From: Eleusine coracana subsp. coracana
Taxonomy: Eukaryota > Streptophyta > Magnoliopsida > Poales > Poaceae
Length of the DNA: 64,000 bases
Direction of reading: 5' to 3'
Assembly (NCBI GenBank): GCA_032690845.1
Contig: CM064433.1
Location: 39,430,658-39,494,657, forward strand
The notes below the pieces were generated by a model that was not told where the DNA came from, did no database searches, and saw only the letters and a program-made list of their open reading frames with translations. The translations under genes and the position numbers were made by a program. How positions within the stretch are numbered: position 1 is the first letter of the stretch; each line of letters opens with the position of its first letter. Positions 20,113 to 30,865 of this stretch are shown in pieces.

Positions 20113-21305
20113 GACAGCCACAGCGACGAGGTTGTTGTTCAGGAGCCTGTTTGAAACCAACTGAGATGATGAACTGCCTCTATCTGTCGTTCTTCCTGTC
20201 CACCACGTTGATCTGTGCTATGTTCGCAGCTAGTTGAGTCTATAATCTGACAGTGTCAAGATTGTGTTATTATGCTATCTATGTTGCAGCTAAGTTAATT
20301 AGGCCTATGGTGTTCTTAAGTTAAAACCATCTACTCTATCTTATTGGTTCAGTCACTGTATGTGATCGCTATGAATCAAGCTACTTCTGAATACTATCTG
20401 ATATATGATCAGCGTGTCTGCCATTACAATCTGATTGTTTAGGGTAGGAGTTTGAATTTATATAGCTGTCATTCCTGGTTTTCTGGTGTTTCAAAGCGTA
20501 TACTTTTCTGCCAACGGAATGCACACCTTACTTAGGAACGTGTTTTTTTTTGCATGATTATTTGACTCAGATTTTGTTCATTCCACTATGAAATGCTTTT
20601 TATGTAATGGTACTACAGTTTCATGCTTTCTGATTTGCCTCGATTTTGAAAAATGTGCTGGCTTGAGTAGAGTATTCATGTGACATTGTTAAGACCTGAC
20701 TAGTGGCGTTCTTATATTGCACACTGACTGTATGGGGTCATTTTAAAATTAGGCTCGGCTGCATAGGCTATAATGTTGTTTAATTAATGCCCTTCTTTGT
20801 TTTTGCCAAATGATCCATGTGATTTTCTGTTTTTATGGAAGCATATGAACTGGTTAGAAGTAGGGTTGTTTTAATATTTGGTTTGTACTAGTTATTAATC
20901 AATCAATCTAATGTTAGTTTTATGTTAACTCAAAAGGGGCAAGTACTTTTGCTGTTGGATTGTGTATCAGGTCCTGCAATGCAACCGTGTGCTGTGTGCA
21001 TGCCAGCACGGTGGATTGGAATATTGGAATTGATCACAAGTAGGTTTCTTCGTGAATGGTTGGTCAGCATGAATATTGAGTAGGGCGAGTTCTGCTGGTC
21101 TTATCGTTACGAGGTGTTGTCTGACTGAATACTGTCAGTTATTCAGTTTGGTCTAGTAGGTTGTGATGGTAATTCTTGTAGCTTTGCGGTCTAGTAGGTT
21201 GTGATGTTAATTCTTGTAGCTTTGCTGAATTGCCAACTTAGCAGGTTGTTGACTTTGGGCTCTGGCCATGTTATCTTTTGCTGATGTATTTTTGTGAGTG
21301 GCTTC
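20113..21305. other. 3' flank of gene A with a 38-bp tandem duplication
   Basis: The first part is the presumed 3' UTR. Segments such as CTATCTATGTTGCAG and AGTTAATTAGGCC also occur downstream of gene B. At 21150-21225 a 38-bp unit is repeated twice in tandem with one mismatch. No further gene. Confidence 0.5.
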
Positions 21306-21601
21306 TGAGAGCATCTCCAGCAGCATACCCAAAAGTGATTACCTAAAATTTTCTTTAGGTATAGGAGAGAGAGAGTTTAGGTAAGCATTTTGTTTTCTTC
21401 TCCAACAGATTACCTAAAAGTGATGACCTATACTTATTTTCCTTCATTCTTGTAGCCCAAAGAAACATGACCATACAAAATATAGTTCAAATAATCATCC
21501 GCATACAATTAACATGACTATAATTCAGATTAACATTACCATCATTTGCACCATTGCAATCAAAATAATCATTGCCACTACCAGCACCACCATTGTTGCC
21601 A

Positions 21602-22802
21602 CTAGAACCCTCCCATAGATCTTGATGCCAAGACCTGATCGTGTATCAACTCAAAGTAGGTTCTTTCCTTCTCATCCAGATTTGATGGATCCATAAACAT
21701 GAGTCGTTGCTCTTGCTCTAACCTCTTGGCCACCGCCCTTTGCTTCTCAGCCACCGCTCTCCTCTCCTCAGCCACCGCTCTCCTTTCCTCAGCCGTTGTC
21801 CTTCTTTCCTCAGCCGCCGTCCTCCTTTCCTCCACTTCCTTCATCTCCATCCATCGTGCACTCCTATACTCATTCCTCTCAACAGCAAGCTCTTTCCTTG
21901 TTCTCACCATATTGTCCAAGGACTCCTTATATGCATTTTCTCCTATTGCTTTCTTCAATCTTTTCTTCTCTACTTTCCTACCGCTCGGCCTCTTGCTTGA
22001 TGGTGCTGATATGGGAGTCGGGCTTCTCCTACCCGAGCCATCATCCTCATCATCACTGTCTACATCAACCGGAGAGCATGAGTTTCTTGATTTCTTACTC
22101 TTTGTTAGATCTTCAATGTTTCTTGTCCTCCACTTCTCATCATGCTCAAGCAGAACCCAACAATGTTGCAAGGCAATAGCCTTTCCTGCTTTTCCACCCT
22201 TCTTATTTGGCTTGCCCTTATACAACCTTTGAGCGATGTTCACCTATTCATATAGAAAAAGAATAATTTATCACATTGAACTAATACAATTAAACAAATA
22301 TGATAAATTGTATGAAATAATCCAGCACCTTGTCTTAAATATTTGCACCACTAGGATTTAGCCGTTCAACTTGTTCCAAGCAATCATACCACCTAGTGCA
22401 AGAAACTTGAATGACTTGCCATCCATGGGTGACTGAAATTTGGGACCGAAGTATGCCACTCTTGTTGTTTCGAACAAAGTGATTGTGTATGCGCTTCCAA
22501 TAGGTTCCTCCAGGTTGTTCAATCCCTGTGATTGGATCAAGTGCAACAGCCCTCCATGCCTTCACCAATGTCTTATCCTCAGCTGCAGTGAAATTTGATC
22601 CCCTTCCAATCTTCTTCTGCGGCACTTCGTCCTCTGAGGATACATACTCATCGTCATTGCCAAAGTCTTCAACATCAACATCAAGTGTGGGATTCATGTC
22701 ATTGCCAAAGTTCTCACCATTCATAATATTGAGAAATATATCATCATCAATACTACACAATAAATTCAGACTATCAATGTCACAAGGCATCACATATTGC
22801 AT
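21602..22802 (-). pseudogene. Harbinger-3 ORF1 (Myb-like), one nonsense codon
   Basis: Accessory DNA-binding protein of a PIF/Harbinger element. Exon 1 (22802-22329) starts MQYVMPCDIDSLN, has an acidic stretch (DEYVSSEDEVPQKK) and then the Myb/SANT-like core: RGSNFTAAEDKTLVKAWRAV, GTYWKRIHNHF, CLEQVERLNPSGANI. An intron of 85 bp (22328-22244, GT to AG) joins it in phase 0 to exon 2 (22243-21602): VNIAQRLYKGK, FKxLHCW-like LQHCWVLLEHDEKW, a basic KRPSGRKVEKKR patch, and a long Glu/Arg coiled coil with four near-identical (A)EERR(T/A) repeats. A TAA at 22337-22335, three codons before the exon end, is the only obvious lesion. The coding density is otherwise good, so decay is recent. I set the start at the first in-frame ATG. 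Confidence 0.75.
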
Positions 22803-23535
22803 ATTCAAAAACAAAATCAGACCCTACTGCATGTTCAAGAACAAACATACCTTGCAGGCATTCTATCAAACACATGTTGTACATCAGACACATCAAGTGT
22901 AGGATAGAAATCAAAGAAGGCTGAAGGACCATCGGAGAAGCTTGGAGATGCCACCGGAGGTGTCAGAGATGTGGGCGTTTCCTATCGGGGCAGCTTCCCT
23001 TTCCTTGCCGAGAGGTCATGGGGTGGCTTCTCGCGAGCTTGGGAGGCCCTTTCCTAGCCATTCCCGCCATCGGCGAGCTCGTGAGGCTGGGCGGCGGCGT
23101 CTCCTGCCGCAGCATTGGGGGGCCATGCTAACCCTAGCCGATGCGCCGCCTTGAGCCTAGAGCCGGTGGCGTTGGCTTGGGTCTGCGGGAGAGAGCCGAC
23201 AGGTGGCACCCGAGTTGGGCCCGTGCGGCCTTCTCCATCCATCGCTAGCGGGCGTCGATTTGGGGGCGGAGCGGAGCGGCACGTGGGCGGCGGCGGCCTG
23301 GACAGAGCGGAGCGGCCTGTGGGCGGCGACGGCCTTGGTGGAGCGGGTGACGGCCTGAGGTATTTGGTGTCGGCTTCACACGGCGGAGCGGTTGGGGTCG
23401 CAGATGAGGGGGAAACTTCCTGCGCATAGCGGTTTGGCCTTTCTCGCGGCCGTGAAAAGCAAACGGGACGTGACTCCCGTTTGCTGGTATGCTCTGAATG
23501 CTGGTATGCTGTTGGATAAGCTGCTGGAGATGCTC
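22803..23535. other. Harbinger-3 ORF1 upstream region, GC-rich
   Basis: Presumed promoter and 5' leader of the minus-strand ORF1. The part 22930-23430 is strongly GC-rich with CGGCGG runs. Open frames here lack protein-like composition and I treat them as chance. Confidence 0.45.
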
Positions 23536-23836
23536 TGAAAAGCAAACAGGACGTGACTCCCTTTTGGATAAGCTGCTGGAGATGCTCTGAATGCTGGTAT
23601 GCTGTATATGTGAGTGTGATGCTTGTGCTTTTATTTAATTTAGCATGAATGGTACACAGAGCTTATTTGTTCATCTGGCTTCGTTTACCTTTGCTTGAAT
23701 ATGTCCTATATGTGCCACAAAAAAATTGCGTGCACATCCTACCTCTGCAAACTGCATGTGCCTGAAGAAGTGTTTTATAAATCGTGGATTGCAGCGTGTG
23801 AGCTGTCCTGATCCATTGGAAAGCAACCTGCTCTTT

Positions 23837-24556
23837 GATGTCGAATCCAGGGTTGGAAAATGTGGCGAAAACCGGCCGGTTTTTATGAAACCCAATCAAA
23901 CCGGTCCGGTCCGGTCCGGTTTGACTGGTCCAGTCAAAACCAGTCGGTTGAATTTGAATAAATTTAAAAATTTGGAAAATTTATATAAAAATTATGATAA
24001 AAAACTAGATCTTTTATGATAAACTATGATGAAGAAATCATATGAAACAAACATTGTTTGACCCCTAAAAAAATTAAAAGAATGAAAGTAGAAGAAAAAA
24101 ATAAAAAAGAAATATAACCTTATCCCCACCGACGCGCTCAGTTCCTCATCGACGCACAGCGCTCCCGAATCTCCCGATCCGTCCGTATGTAATTTACTTG
24201 TTTTTTATATGTTTTGTACAGATGTATAATAGGCTTATGTTACTATTAGTTGGACCATATATTACTTATTTTTTATATGTTTTATACATATGTATAATAT
24301 TATTGTAAATTATTATCAAAGTTATTATCAAAATTTATATTTTTCATACTATTTTTCTATTTTCCTAAGATATTTTAACTTTTTTTATTGCCGATCGGCT
24401 TTTCGACCAAACCGGCCAGTTAATCGCCCAAACAGGCCGGTTAGTCGATCCAACCGTCTAGCCAAATTCAAATTTGAATTCGGCGGGTTAACCGTGCGCC
24501 GATTCGGACTGGGCTGGTTTTGCCGCACTGCACGCATTTTCAAACCCTGATGTCGA
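23837..24556. mobile_element. Non-autonomous hAT MITE with ACCGGCCGGTT subterminal palindromes
   Basis: The perfect 8-bp direct repeat GATGTCGA lies at 23837-23844 and 24549-24556. The left end contains CAGGGTTGGAAAATG and the reversed right end CAGGGTTTGAAAATG, a CAGGG-type hAT terminus. The subterminal DNA is full of CCGG motifs: AACCGGCCGGTTT near 23870, four GGTCC units near 23905, and related AACCGGCCAGTTAA near 24412. The centre is AT-rich, and there is no transposase. Confidence 0.82.
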
Positions 24557-25083
24557 GGCGTCGTGGTCAACTCCTCTCTTCTTTCCTGTTCTGCTGTGTG
24601 TTTGCGAACTACCGGGCAGTCTCCTGCCGCTGACCGGCATGTCCAGTTGCTCGTAGCCATCGAGTTTGATTAAGCCCATTCATGCTTGTAACATGAGTTT
24701 TTTTAAAAAAAAAACAAGGTACATTCATGCTGACAATCTGTCTACAATTCCCCTCGCATCAAAGTTCAGAAACTGACGACATTTTCTTATTCAAAACGAG
24801 CGTCGAGGCACAACCACACGTCTGCGTTTTTTTCGTTTCGTCGGCGGCTGTGAGCTTTCATTACTTCAGTTTCATCGTCCAGCTCAGTCAGTCTTAGTTT
24901 CAAAAAAAAAAAAAAAAAGGAGCTCAGACAGTCTTCTCCTCCGGAAGCCAAAACTTCTGCTTCGACCAAGTCCATTCGACAAATCCACATCCGCCGTCTT
25001 CCATCTTCCCCCTCCTCCCCGCTCTCCACAGCCTCCAGGCTGCAGCTCGTCGGAGCTCGAGATGCTCCGCGGGACGCCGAGGC
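24557..25083. other. Spacer with A-rich tracts
   Basis: Contains A-runs at about 24701-24714 and 24902-24918 and a GC-rich stretch leading into the DUF4149 relic. No gene is supported. Confidence 0.4.
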
Positions 25084-26915
25084 ATGATGGGGTGGCCGAT
25101 CGCCGTTCCTGACGGCGGTGTCGTTCCTCGCAGCCGGCGTCCTTTTCGCGCCCGACGCGCTCCTCGGAGACCGCCCAGGAAGTGGCCGCGCAACTGCGGC
25201 GAAGCTGGCGCGCCTGCTCTGGATCACGTTCGTCGGCGGCATCTTCATCATGTTAGGTTCAAGTAAGCCATCCGTCGACTAGTTACCCGTATCGCTGCAG
25301 ATTGGGGGATGGATCGAGGAGCAGGCGCCGATCGGGCGGCGAAATATCCATCTCCGCAGTCGGCTTGCGCCGGCCTCCTCTCCGCCTCCGTTCTCCGTCG
25401 CCGAAAATGTAAATATTTGGACTAAGGAGGGACCGATTTGTAATTAGTTAAGTCAATGTAGGGGTGTATGTGAAAATAATTGGATCACGACTACTAATCG
25501 CGATCCAACTTAGGGAACAAAATGTAAATATTTGGATCGCGGTTATTGACCGCGATCCAAGGGCTTCTCTGCAAAACTACGTCCCAGCGGCGGCGATGGC
25601 CGCCGCCGCCCGTGTTCCGGCCGTAGGCGTTCTCCTGCCTCGCACAACCGCTTCGTGCCGCTGCGCCCTTGCTACGCTTCCGTATCCGCTCCTTCCTTCT
25701 CCAGTTCCCTGGCCTCACGGTGGCGAGCCCCTCCAGTCCCCGGCAACCCCCGCCGGCGAGAACGCTCGCCGTTTTGCCGTCCGGATATCAAAAGAAGGCT
25801 GGTCGAGAGAGATGGATTCCGATTCCTCGGCACCCACCGGCTAGAGCTGCCAATTTGACTACGGATTGGATTCACCAGGGCCTGAATGTTTTCCATGGAC
25901 TGGAAGCCAAAGCTGCTGTCAAGTGTTAACAGCAAGTCAAATTCGTTGAAGTAGCTGAATAAACAACGAATTAGATGCATTCCTCTTTTATATTTCATTC
26001 GTATGCAAGAATGCAGGGTCCCAATTCGAGGAAGGGGGATTTAGGTACCAATTCGGGGAAAAGTTGTGAGCCAAATTCTTGGGCTTCCGCCATAAGCTGA
26101 ATTCGGGGAAGAGTTGTCAGGCCAATTTGTGAGAAGCAGCACGATTTGTCTTTAGAACATTGAACTCTAGTTTTATGGGTCATATTTCATCACCGGTTCA
26201 CTGGATCTTGCTCTGGTAACTGTAAATCACTTTAAGTAAATTTTGCATCTTGAGTATCTGATGGAAGGAACGCACGGCTTATAAAATGGAAAGCAGTGGT
26301 GTTCTTAGCTCCAAACATAGAGACTTCTCACGTGCTTGATTTCCTCATGAATACATTATCTGGAAGACTGTAGATACAGTGACTTCTTAGGCCAACATTT
26401 TTTTTTTTCATGAAGCGTTATTAAAGCCAATGCAATTGTTCTTTGCAGGTGAACCTGTTCATTCAGTTTGTATGTGTCATATTCTGGAGAGATGTCTTAG
26501 ATGTATTCTATAAAGCAGTGCTCTGTTGTTCAAGTATCTGTGTTCTTCCTGAAATCATAAACTTAGCTGCTACTGTGTTTGCAATAACACCAAGTGCGAG
26601 TTGATTCTTGCTTCACCAGAACATGATCTGAAGATTGATATTGTTTTATGAAATCTTTTGGATTCTGAAGGTATTCGCCGAGGCACTGTTCAGGAGTCTG
26701 CAAGGGAAGATGTTTCCAGCATACTTCATGCTGATATCTGTGTGCTCAGCTGTGTTTCTGTGGCACCATTTGCATATCTCCACCCCTGAAAGACGGCATC
26801 AACGCCTTGAATACTACCAGCTCGGATTCCTTATCTCTACCCTTGGTTTTTTATATGTCCAACCATCTGGTCTTCACGCCCATGACTGTTGAGGTGACAT
26901 TTTTGTTTCCAATGC
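25084..26915 (+). pseudogene. DUF4149/TMEM205-like membrane protein relic
   Basis: Pieces of a plant DUF4149 (TMEM205-like) multi-pass membrane protein can be read in several frames. The 5' exon (about 25100-25260) gives FLTAVSFLAAGVLFAPDALL, a typical first membrane helix, then KLARLLWITFVGGIFIML. About 11 residues that normally lie between those two helices are missing. After about 1.4 kb, probably an intron, the second exon (about 26670-26910) gives PRH, a frame change, SLQGKMFPAYFMLISVCSAV, a frame change, SVAPFAYLHP, a frame change, EYYQLGFLISTLGF, a frame change, and YMSNHLVFTPMTVE. At least four indels and two stops are therefore visible, and the usual C-terminal exon was not found. 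The start region near 25084 (ATGGGGTGGCC) is also out of frame with the helix. It is clearly a dead copy. Family assignment is from memory of plant homologues. Confidence 0.62.
25480..25560. repeat. Two hairpin repeats with 52-bp period
   Basis: Two 29-bp inverted repeats start at 25480 and 25532. The second has perfect 12-bp arms (TTGGATCGCGGT and its complement) around TATTG. The first is an imperfect version. They lie in what would be the intron of the DUF4149 relic. A nearby direct repeat, AAAATGTAAATATTTGGA, occurs at about 25404 and 25519. Confidence 0.75.
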
Positions 26916-27866
26916 ACTTCAGTTTTTATGTTTTTACATTGCCAAATGCTTATTGCATTGAAGATCATGGCATTAAAATGGGTAAACAGCAATATGCAGA
27001 TTTGTGAATTTTCATCTGCAGTTTTAAGTAAGTTACAAAGAAACTTACACTGATGTGTAGTTTGTGTTGTATAAAGAGGTCACATGAGCAGTTTCTTTCT
27101 TTTTACTATTCATTTTTACATGAGCAGTCACATGGATACTATTATTTTTATTTTATTCCAATAATCAAGAGCAGATATAAGCAACTCCTAGGACTAGGAT
27201 TACAGATAACCACAAAACAGCATCCTGTCCACAGATGTAACAAAGCTAGTCTAACCAACAGAGTTCATTTTGTTTATTGTAGAATTATAAAATCAGCTTT
27301 GTTAGAAGAATAGTTCTGGGTAAATTCTCAGAGCAGACAGGCAATTTGGTAGTATTCTACAAAGCAGAAAGCTATGACTGTCTCTGTAGATGAATCTTTT
27401 GAAGATATACAGTTCTTTCCTCGTTCTGATTGTTCAGAATATGAATGTAGTGCTCATCACATCCGATCTGATAGTGTCATAGTCTTGGAAAACGGGTCAA
27501 GTTGATTGCTAAAATAGATCATCGTGATTTGGTAGAGAGCAGTTTGTGGTGCTTATTTTAACTCTGCTGAATATCATGTAGTGATCCGGGCCAGTTGATG
27601 GAGGTACAGTGCGGTGGGATCGATTTGCTGCAGCGACCACCAGTGGCCCAGCCCATCTTGATCTTCGTTCGTTGTTGGGCTGGTCTGTTTTCCTAGACGG
27701 ACTCTGCCTTCTCCTGGCCCGATACGAGCAGCGCTCCACGTCGACCTAGACTTCGATTCGAATTCTTCGCCCAGGAAAAACAATCTCGAGGCGGCGAGTG
27801 GCGAGGAGGGTTCATCGTCCTCCACCGGTGATCGGAAACAACTAGTGTCCGTCACTCGCTCTTGTG
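26916..27866. other. Spacer and 5' flank of gene B
   Basis: AT-rich up to about 27580, then a GC-rich leader before gene B with no clear TATA element. No coding sequence recognised. Confidence 0.4.
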
Positions 27867-28427
27867 ATGATGACGATCAGCTCCACACAGCCGGCGACGA
27901 CGGGTCGCACCACGGAGAGTGACGGGGAAGTGCAGCCTGTGCAGGCGCCTCTCTGCTTTAACATTGAGGAGCATGCTGGTCCGTCCAAGGCAACAGGAGT
28001 CTCGGAAGTCGGAAAGCCAGCTGATGCAGTGGCGGTGATTCCGGCCGGTGGCGGGCTGGCTCGATCAGGGAACGGGATGTGGATCATGCCGGACAAGGAG
28101 GTCCAGTTCGTCCTGTCCCGGGAGAGGGACCGGATCCCGCCCTTCATGCGCGACTCGTTGCATCACCAGGCCTGGGTGCTCCGTCAGTACGAGGCGAACG
28201 ATGGCGTGGTCCTGCTGGACGACGAGATGGCCAAGCGCAGGGCGGAGAACCGCATGGCCATGGAGAAGGAGTTCGATGATCTGCTTGATCGCATTGATCA
28301 GTCAGGTGGCCTTCCGATCTCCCAGTGGAAGTTCAGTGACCGGGACTCTGATTTCTTCAAGAGCGATGAGGAGTTGGAGGAGGAGGCGGGGGAGGAGGTT
28401 GTTCAGGCACCCGTTGAAATCAACTGA
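27867..28427 (+). CDS. Family gene B: acidic LPDxEV-type hypothetical protein, about 186 aa
   Basis: Single exon, first in-frame ATG at 27867 (a second ATG follows at once), TGA at 28425-28427. The N-terminal half is variable. The conserved part reads MPDKEVQFVLSRERDRIPP, then VLRQYEANDGVVLLDDEMAKRRAENR, MEKEFDDLLDRIDQSGG, QWKFSDRDSDFF and an acidic tail (SDEELEEEAGEEVVQAPV). The order matches genes A, C and D. There is no signal peptide, membrane helix or catalytic signature, and I do not recognise the family. The frame has no lesions, so this copy and gene D are the best candidates for functional members. The 3' flank shares segments with that of gene A, including TTAATTAGGCC and ACCATCTA-TATG-like stretches. 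Fragments of its C-terminal coding segment recur near 30.8 kb. Confidence 0.68.
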   Translation: MMTISSTQPATTGRTTESDGEVQPVQAPLCFNIEEHAGPSKATGVSEVGKPADAVAVIPAGGGLARSGNGMWIMPDKEVQFVLSRERDRIPPFMRDSLHHQAWVLRQYEANDGVVLLDDEMAKRRAENRMAMEKEFDDLLDRIDQSGGLPISQWKFSDRDSDFFKSDEELEEEAGEEVVQAPVEIN

Positions 28428-30227
28428 GGGACAGAGGAAGGGAGAAGCATCTGTGCTATCTATTTATGTTGATGAGTTTATGACTTGACTAGCAGTTGTG
28501 TAGCAGCTAATGCTATCGATCCATCCATGTGTTATCTATGTTGCAGAAGTTAATTAGGCCCTGTTGCTCTCATGTTAAAGACCATCTATGTTATGGATTC
28601 ACCAGATTTTATGTGATCCCTGTATGAGTTATGGTACTTCTGGAGAGATAATGCTTGATGGGTATTGCCAATTTCAGTCATGCAAATTCCTTGCCAGGAA
28701 TTGTTATTTGACTAGTTTATCCATGTGGCAGCTAACCTAGGACATGCTACTGTTTAGTACTTAATCAGTCATGGTGTGTCCATGAACATGAGAAGTAACC
28801 ATAGGATGCTAACCCATCTTTGTTAATTGTTGTGCTTGTCCCTGTTGTCTGGTTAGTCTTATTATAATGATTGCTCATCGTCTGCTGTTACATTCATGTC
28901 TCTGACAATCATGAGCTAAGCCTATTACTATTAGGTTTTGTATGGTTCTCTTGCAGAAAAAACGTGCTCGTGCTTAACTTATAGATGGATTACAGCCTAT
29001 ATGTTTATTCAAGTCATTCCATCCTTTTGCCATTGCATTTGTTCTTTCTCATTGCTGCATGCCTGCATGCATTGGTACAGCTGTCATCTGTGTCTTCTAG
29101 TATTTCAAAGCATGAGTTTGTCTTAATCATGGAATGCACACAAATTCTGTTGTATGCTATTCACTTTCTCGGGGGAAAAAATAGTAACTTGTGTACTCTG
29201 ACTGGGTTCGTGTCATAGAAATGCTTCTTGAGTAGCCCATCGATCTCTATGTCATCTGTGCTGCAGCTAAGTAAATTAGGCCATGGCTCCTTGTTTTGAA
29301 GACAATAATCCATATTATATTCTGAATATGTAGTTAAGTCACTAATGCATTCCATATTATATTCCTCCTTACTGCCTTTAAAATATGCTTGTCTTTTTTA
29401 TCTTAGATTCGGGAATCGGATTGGGATCACGTTCTCGTGTGCTGTGGGGATGGGAGGTTTTGTGGGTACTCGAAATTCGTGAATCAGCGGATTATGTCCG
29501 TGTGGTTCCTTGCTGCCCCTGATCTGAGTATATGAACTATTGTGTGATTTATTTATACAAGTTCTTAACCTCTTTTATCTCCTATCAGTCTGTTATTAAT
29601 GTGGAGCTTATGAGCTGTTGTCTAGTTAATGTCAATCTTTGTTATTGTGAGGCGATTGTGTATCCATTTCGGATTTCTATTTTCTAAAATGATACGAAGT
29701 AGCAAAATGTTGTGTACTTGCTGTAGGTAGTTTAACCGTGTCTTCATGTTGAGATGTGTATACTGGGTGCATTCATACTTATGTCAGTAGGATCCAATTC
29801 GCATGGAAAAATTCAGTGGCAAATGTGTGGTGGAGTTAGTCGTCCATGGAAAAATTGCAGTTCTGACTTCTAAACATGTACCAACTCGTTTTCTGCAGTT
29901 GTGAAAAGCTGCATCTTTGTGTAAGAAGTTACCTTGATTGGAATTTTTTTTTGCGAGTGCTTGGCTGACTGATGAATGGGGTGGTGCTTGCTGTATGGGA
30001 TGCTTCAGTGCTTTTCATTTACTTCGAAATGAGCAGAGATCTTTTTATTCATGTTATTACTTAGCCTGTGGAACCTTTCACCGTTGTTTTAGTTTGTCGA
30101 TGATGCATTGTAAATCCTACCTTATGTCTGCGTATCAGTGAGATGCAACGCATGCTGTTTGCAGCACACAAATAATTGACTGACATCAATCTGTAAATTT
30201 CCTGTCCGTGTTTGTGTTTGTATAAAG
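28428..30227. other. 3' flank of gene B with a second partial 3'-flank copy
   Basis: The presumed 3' UTR follows the stop. At about 29240-29370 a stretch (GCAGCTAAGTAAATTAGGCC and what follows) resembles the 3' flank of genes A and B again, so part of a further family copy may have been here. The remainder, 29400-30227, shows no gene. Confidence 0.45.
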
Positions 30228-30536
30228 GGTGCGTTTGGTACAGCTCCAGATTCATCTTGAATCAGAAACATTTCAAATTCTCTCTTGGAACGTTTCTCTA
30301 GTAAATCACTCTATACGTTTGAAAAAAATCCTAGATTCGGATTCTTGAAGCAAAATGAATTAAGTGATTCATGAATCAGGTGAAACATTATTTTGGGTGA
30401 TTCAGGTTGATAGTGTAAAAAAATTAAAACGTTTCAAGTGATTCACTCCTGAAACGTTTCACCTTTTTACTGTTTGAAAGTGATTCAGATGATTCAGCCT
30501 TGAATCTGAAACGTTTCACTGAGCCAAACGGACTCA
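30228..30536. mobile_element. Tourist-like MITE, about 0.31 kb
   Basis: The left end GGGTGCGTTTGGTACAG and the reversed right end GAGTCCGTTTGGCTCAG form an imperfect inverted repeat of the GGG(T)-CGTTTGG type seen in grass Tourist elements. The inside is AT-rich with repeated GATTCA and GAAACGTTTC motifs. The target duplication is unclear. Confidence 0.6.
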
Positions 30537-30754
30537 AAGTTTATGGTGTGTGGCTGGGGGTCGCAGGGACAAGAGCACTACTGGCTGCTGTGATCCGTGG
30601 AGGCGTGGAACATTGCGGGAAGGCTCGCCGCACCAGAGGCGCCGTTGGAGGTTCCACCTGCCGGGGATCTACGCGTCGCGGCTGGTGATATATATTCAGA
30701 AGATGCATTTTCTTTTCCCTTTTGGAGATGCAATTTTTTTTTTCTTTTTGGGAG

Positions 30755-30865
30755 AAAAAGTTTCAGGAGATGCATCGGTGCCTGTCGAAATTCAGTGATC
30801 GAGACTCTGACTAGTTTCAGAAGATGCATCGGTATCTGACGAAATTCAGTGATCAAAACTCAGAT
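30755..30865 (+). pseudogene. Two tandem fragments of the family-B coding segment
   Basis: Two copies of a 50-60 bp unit (TTTCAG-AGATGCATCGGT followed by GAAATTCAGTGATC) lie at about 30757-30808 and 30814-30862. The motif GAAATTCAGTGATCGAGACTC resembles the gene-B codons for KFSDRDS near 28330. They look like shredded remains of another family copy. The match is short, so this is an inference. Confidence 0.45.

Larger units (their letters stand above)
21306..23590. mobile_element. Harbinger element 3, ORF1 only, duplicated right end
   Basis: The left terminus GAGCATCTCCAGCAGC starts at 21309 after TGA (21306-21308). The complementary right terminus GCTGCTGGAGATGCTC occurs twice, ending at 23535 and at 23587, each followed by TGA. 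A block of about 50 bp, with GTGACTCCC and GGATAAGCTG, is repeated with the terminus. Inside is an ORF1 gene on the minus strand but no transposase, so the element is a non-autonomous derivative. Confidence 0.75.

Noticed and set aside
19443..20160. Long minus-strand open frames opposite gene A
   Set aside because: Antisense shadows of a GC-rich coding exon. The plus-strand frame has the family motif shared with B, C and D.
21699..22232. Plus-strand frame rich in Ser and Leu with repeats
   Set aside because: Antisense of the ORF1 coiled-coil repeats in Harbinger 3.
24787..25251. 154-codon open frame on the minus strand
   Set aside because: It runs through a poly-A tract giving a Phe run and is antisense to the DUF4149 relic exon, so it is a shadow frame.
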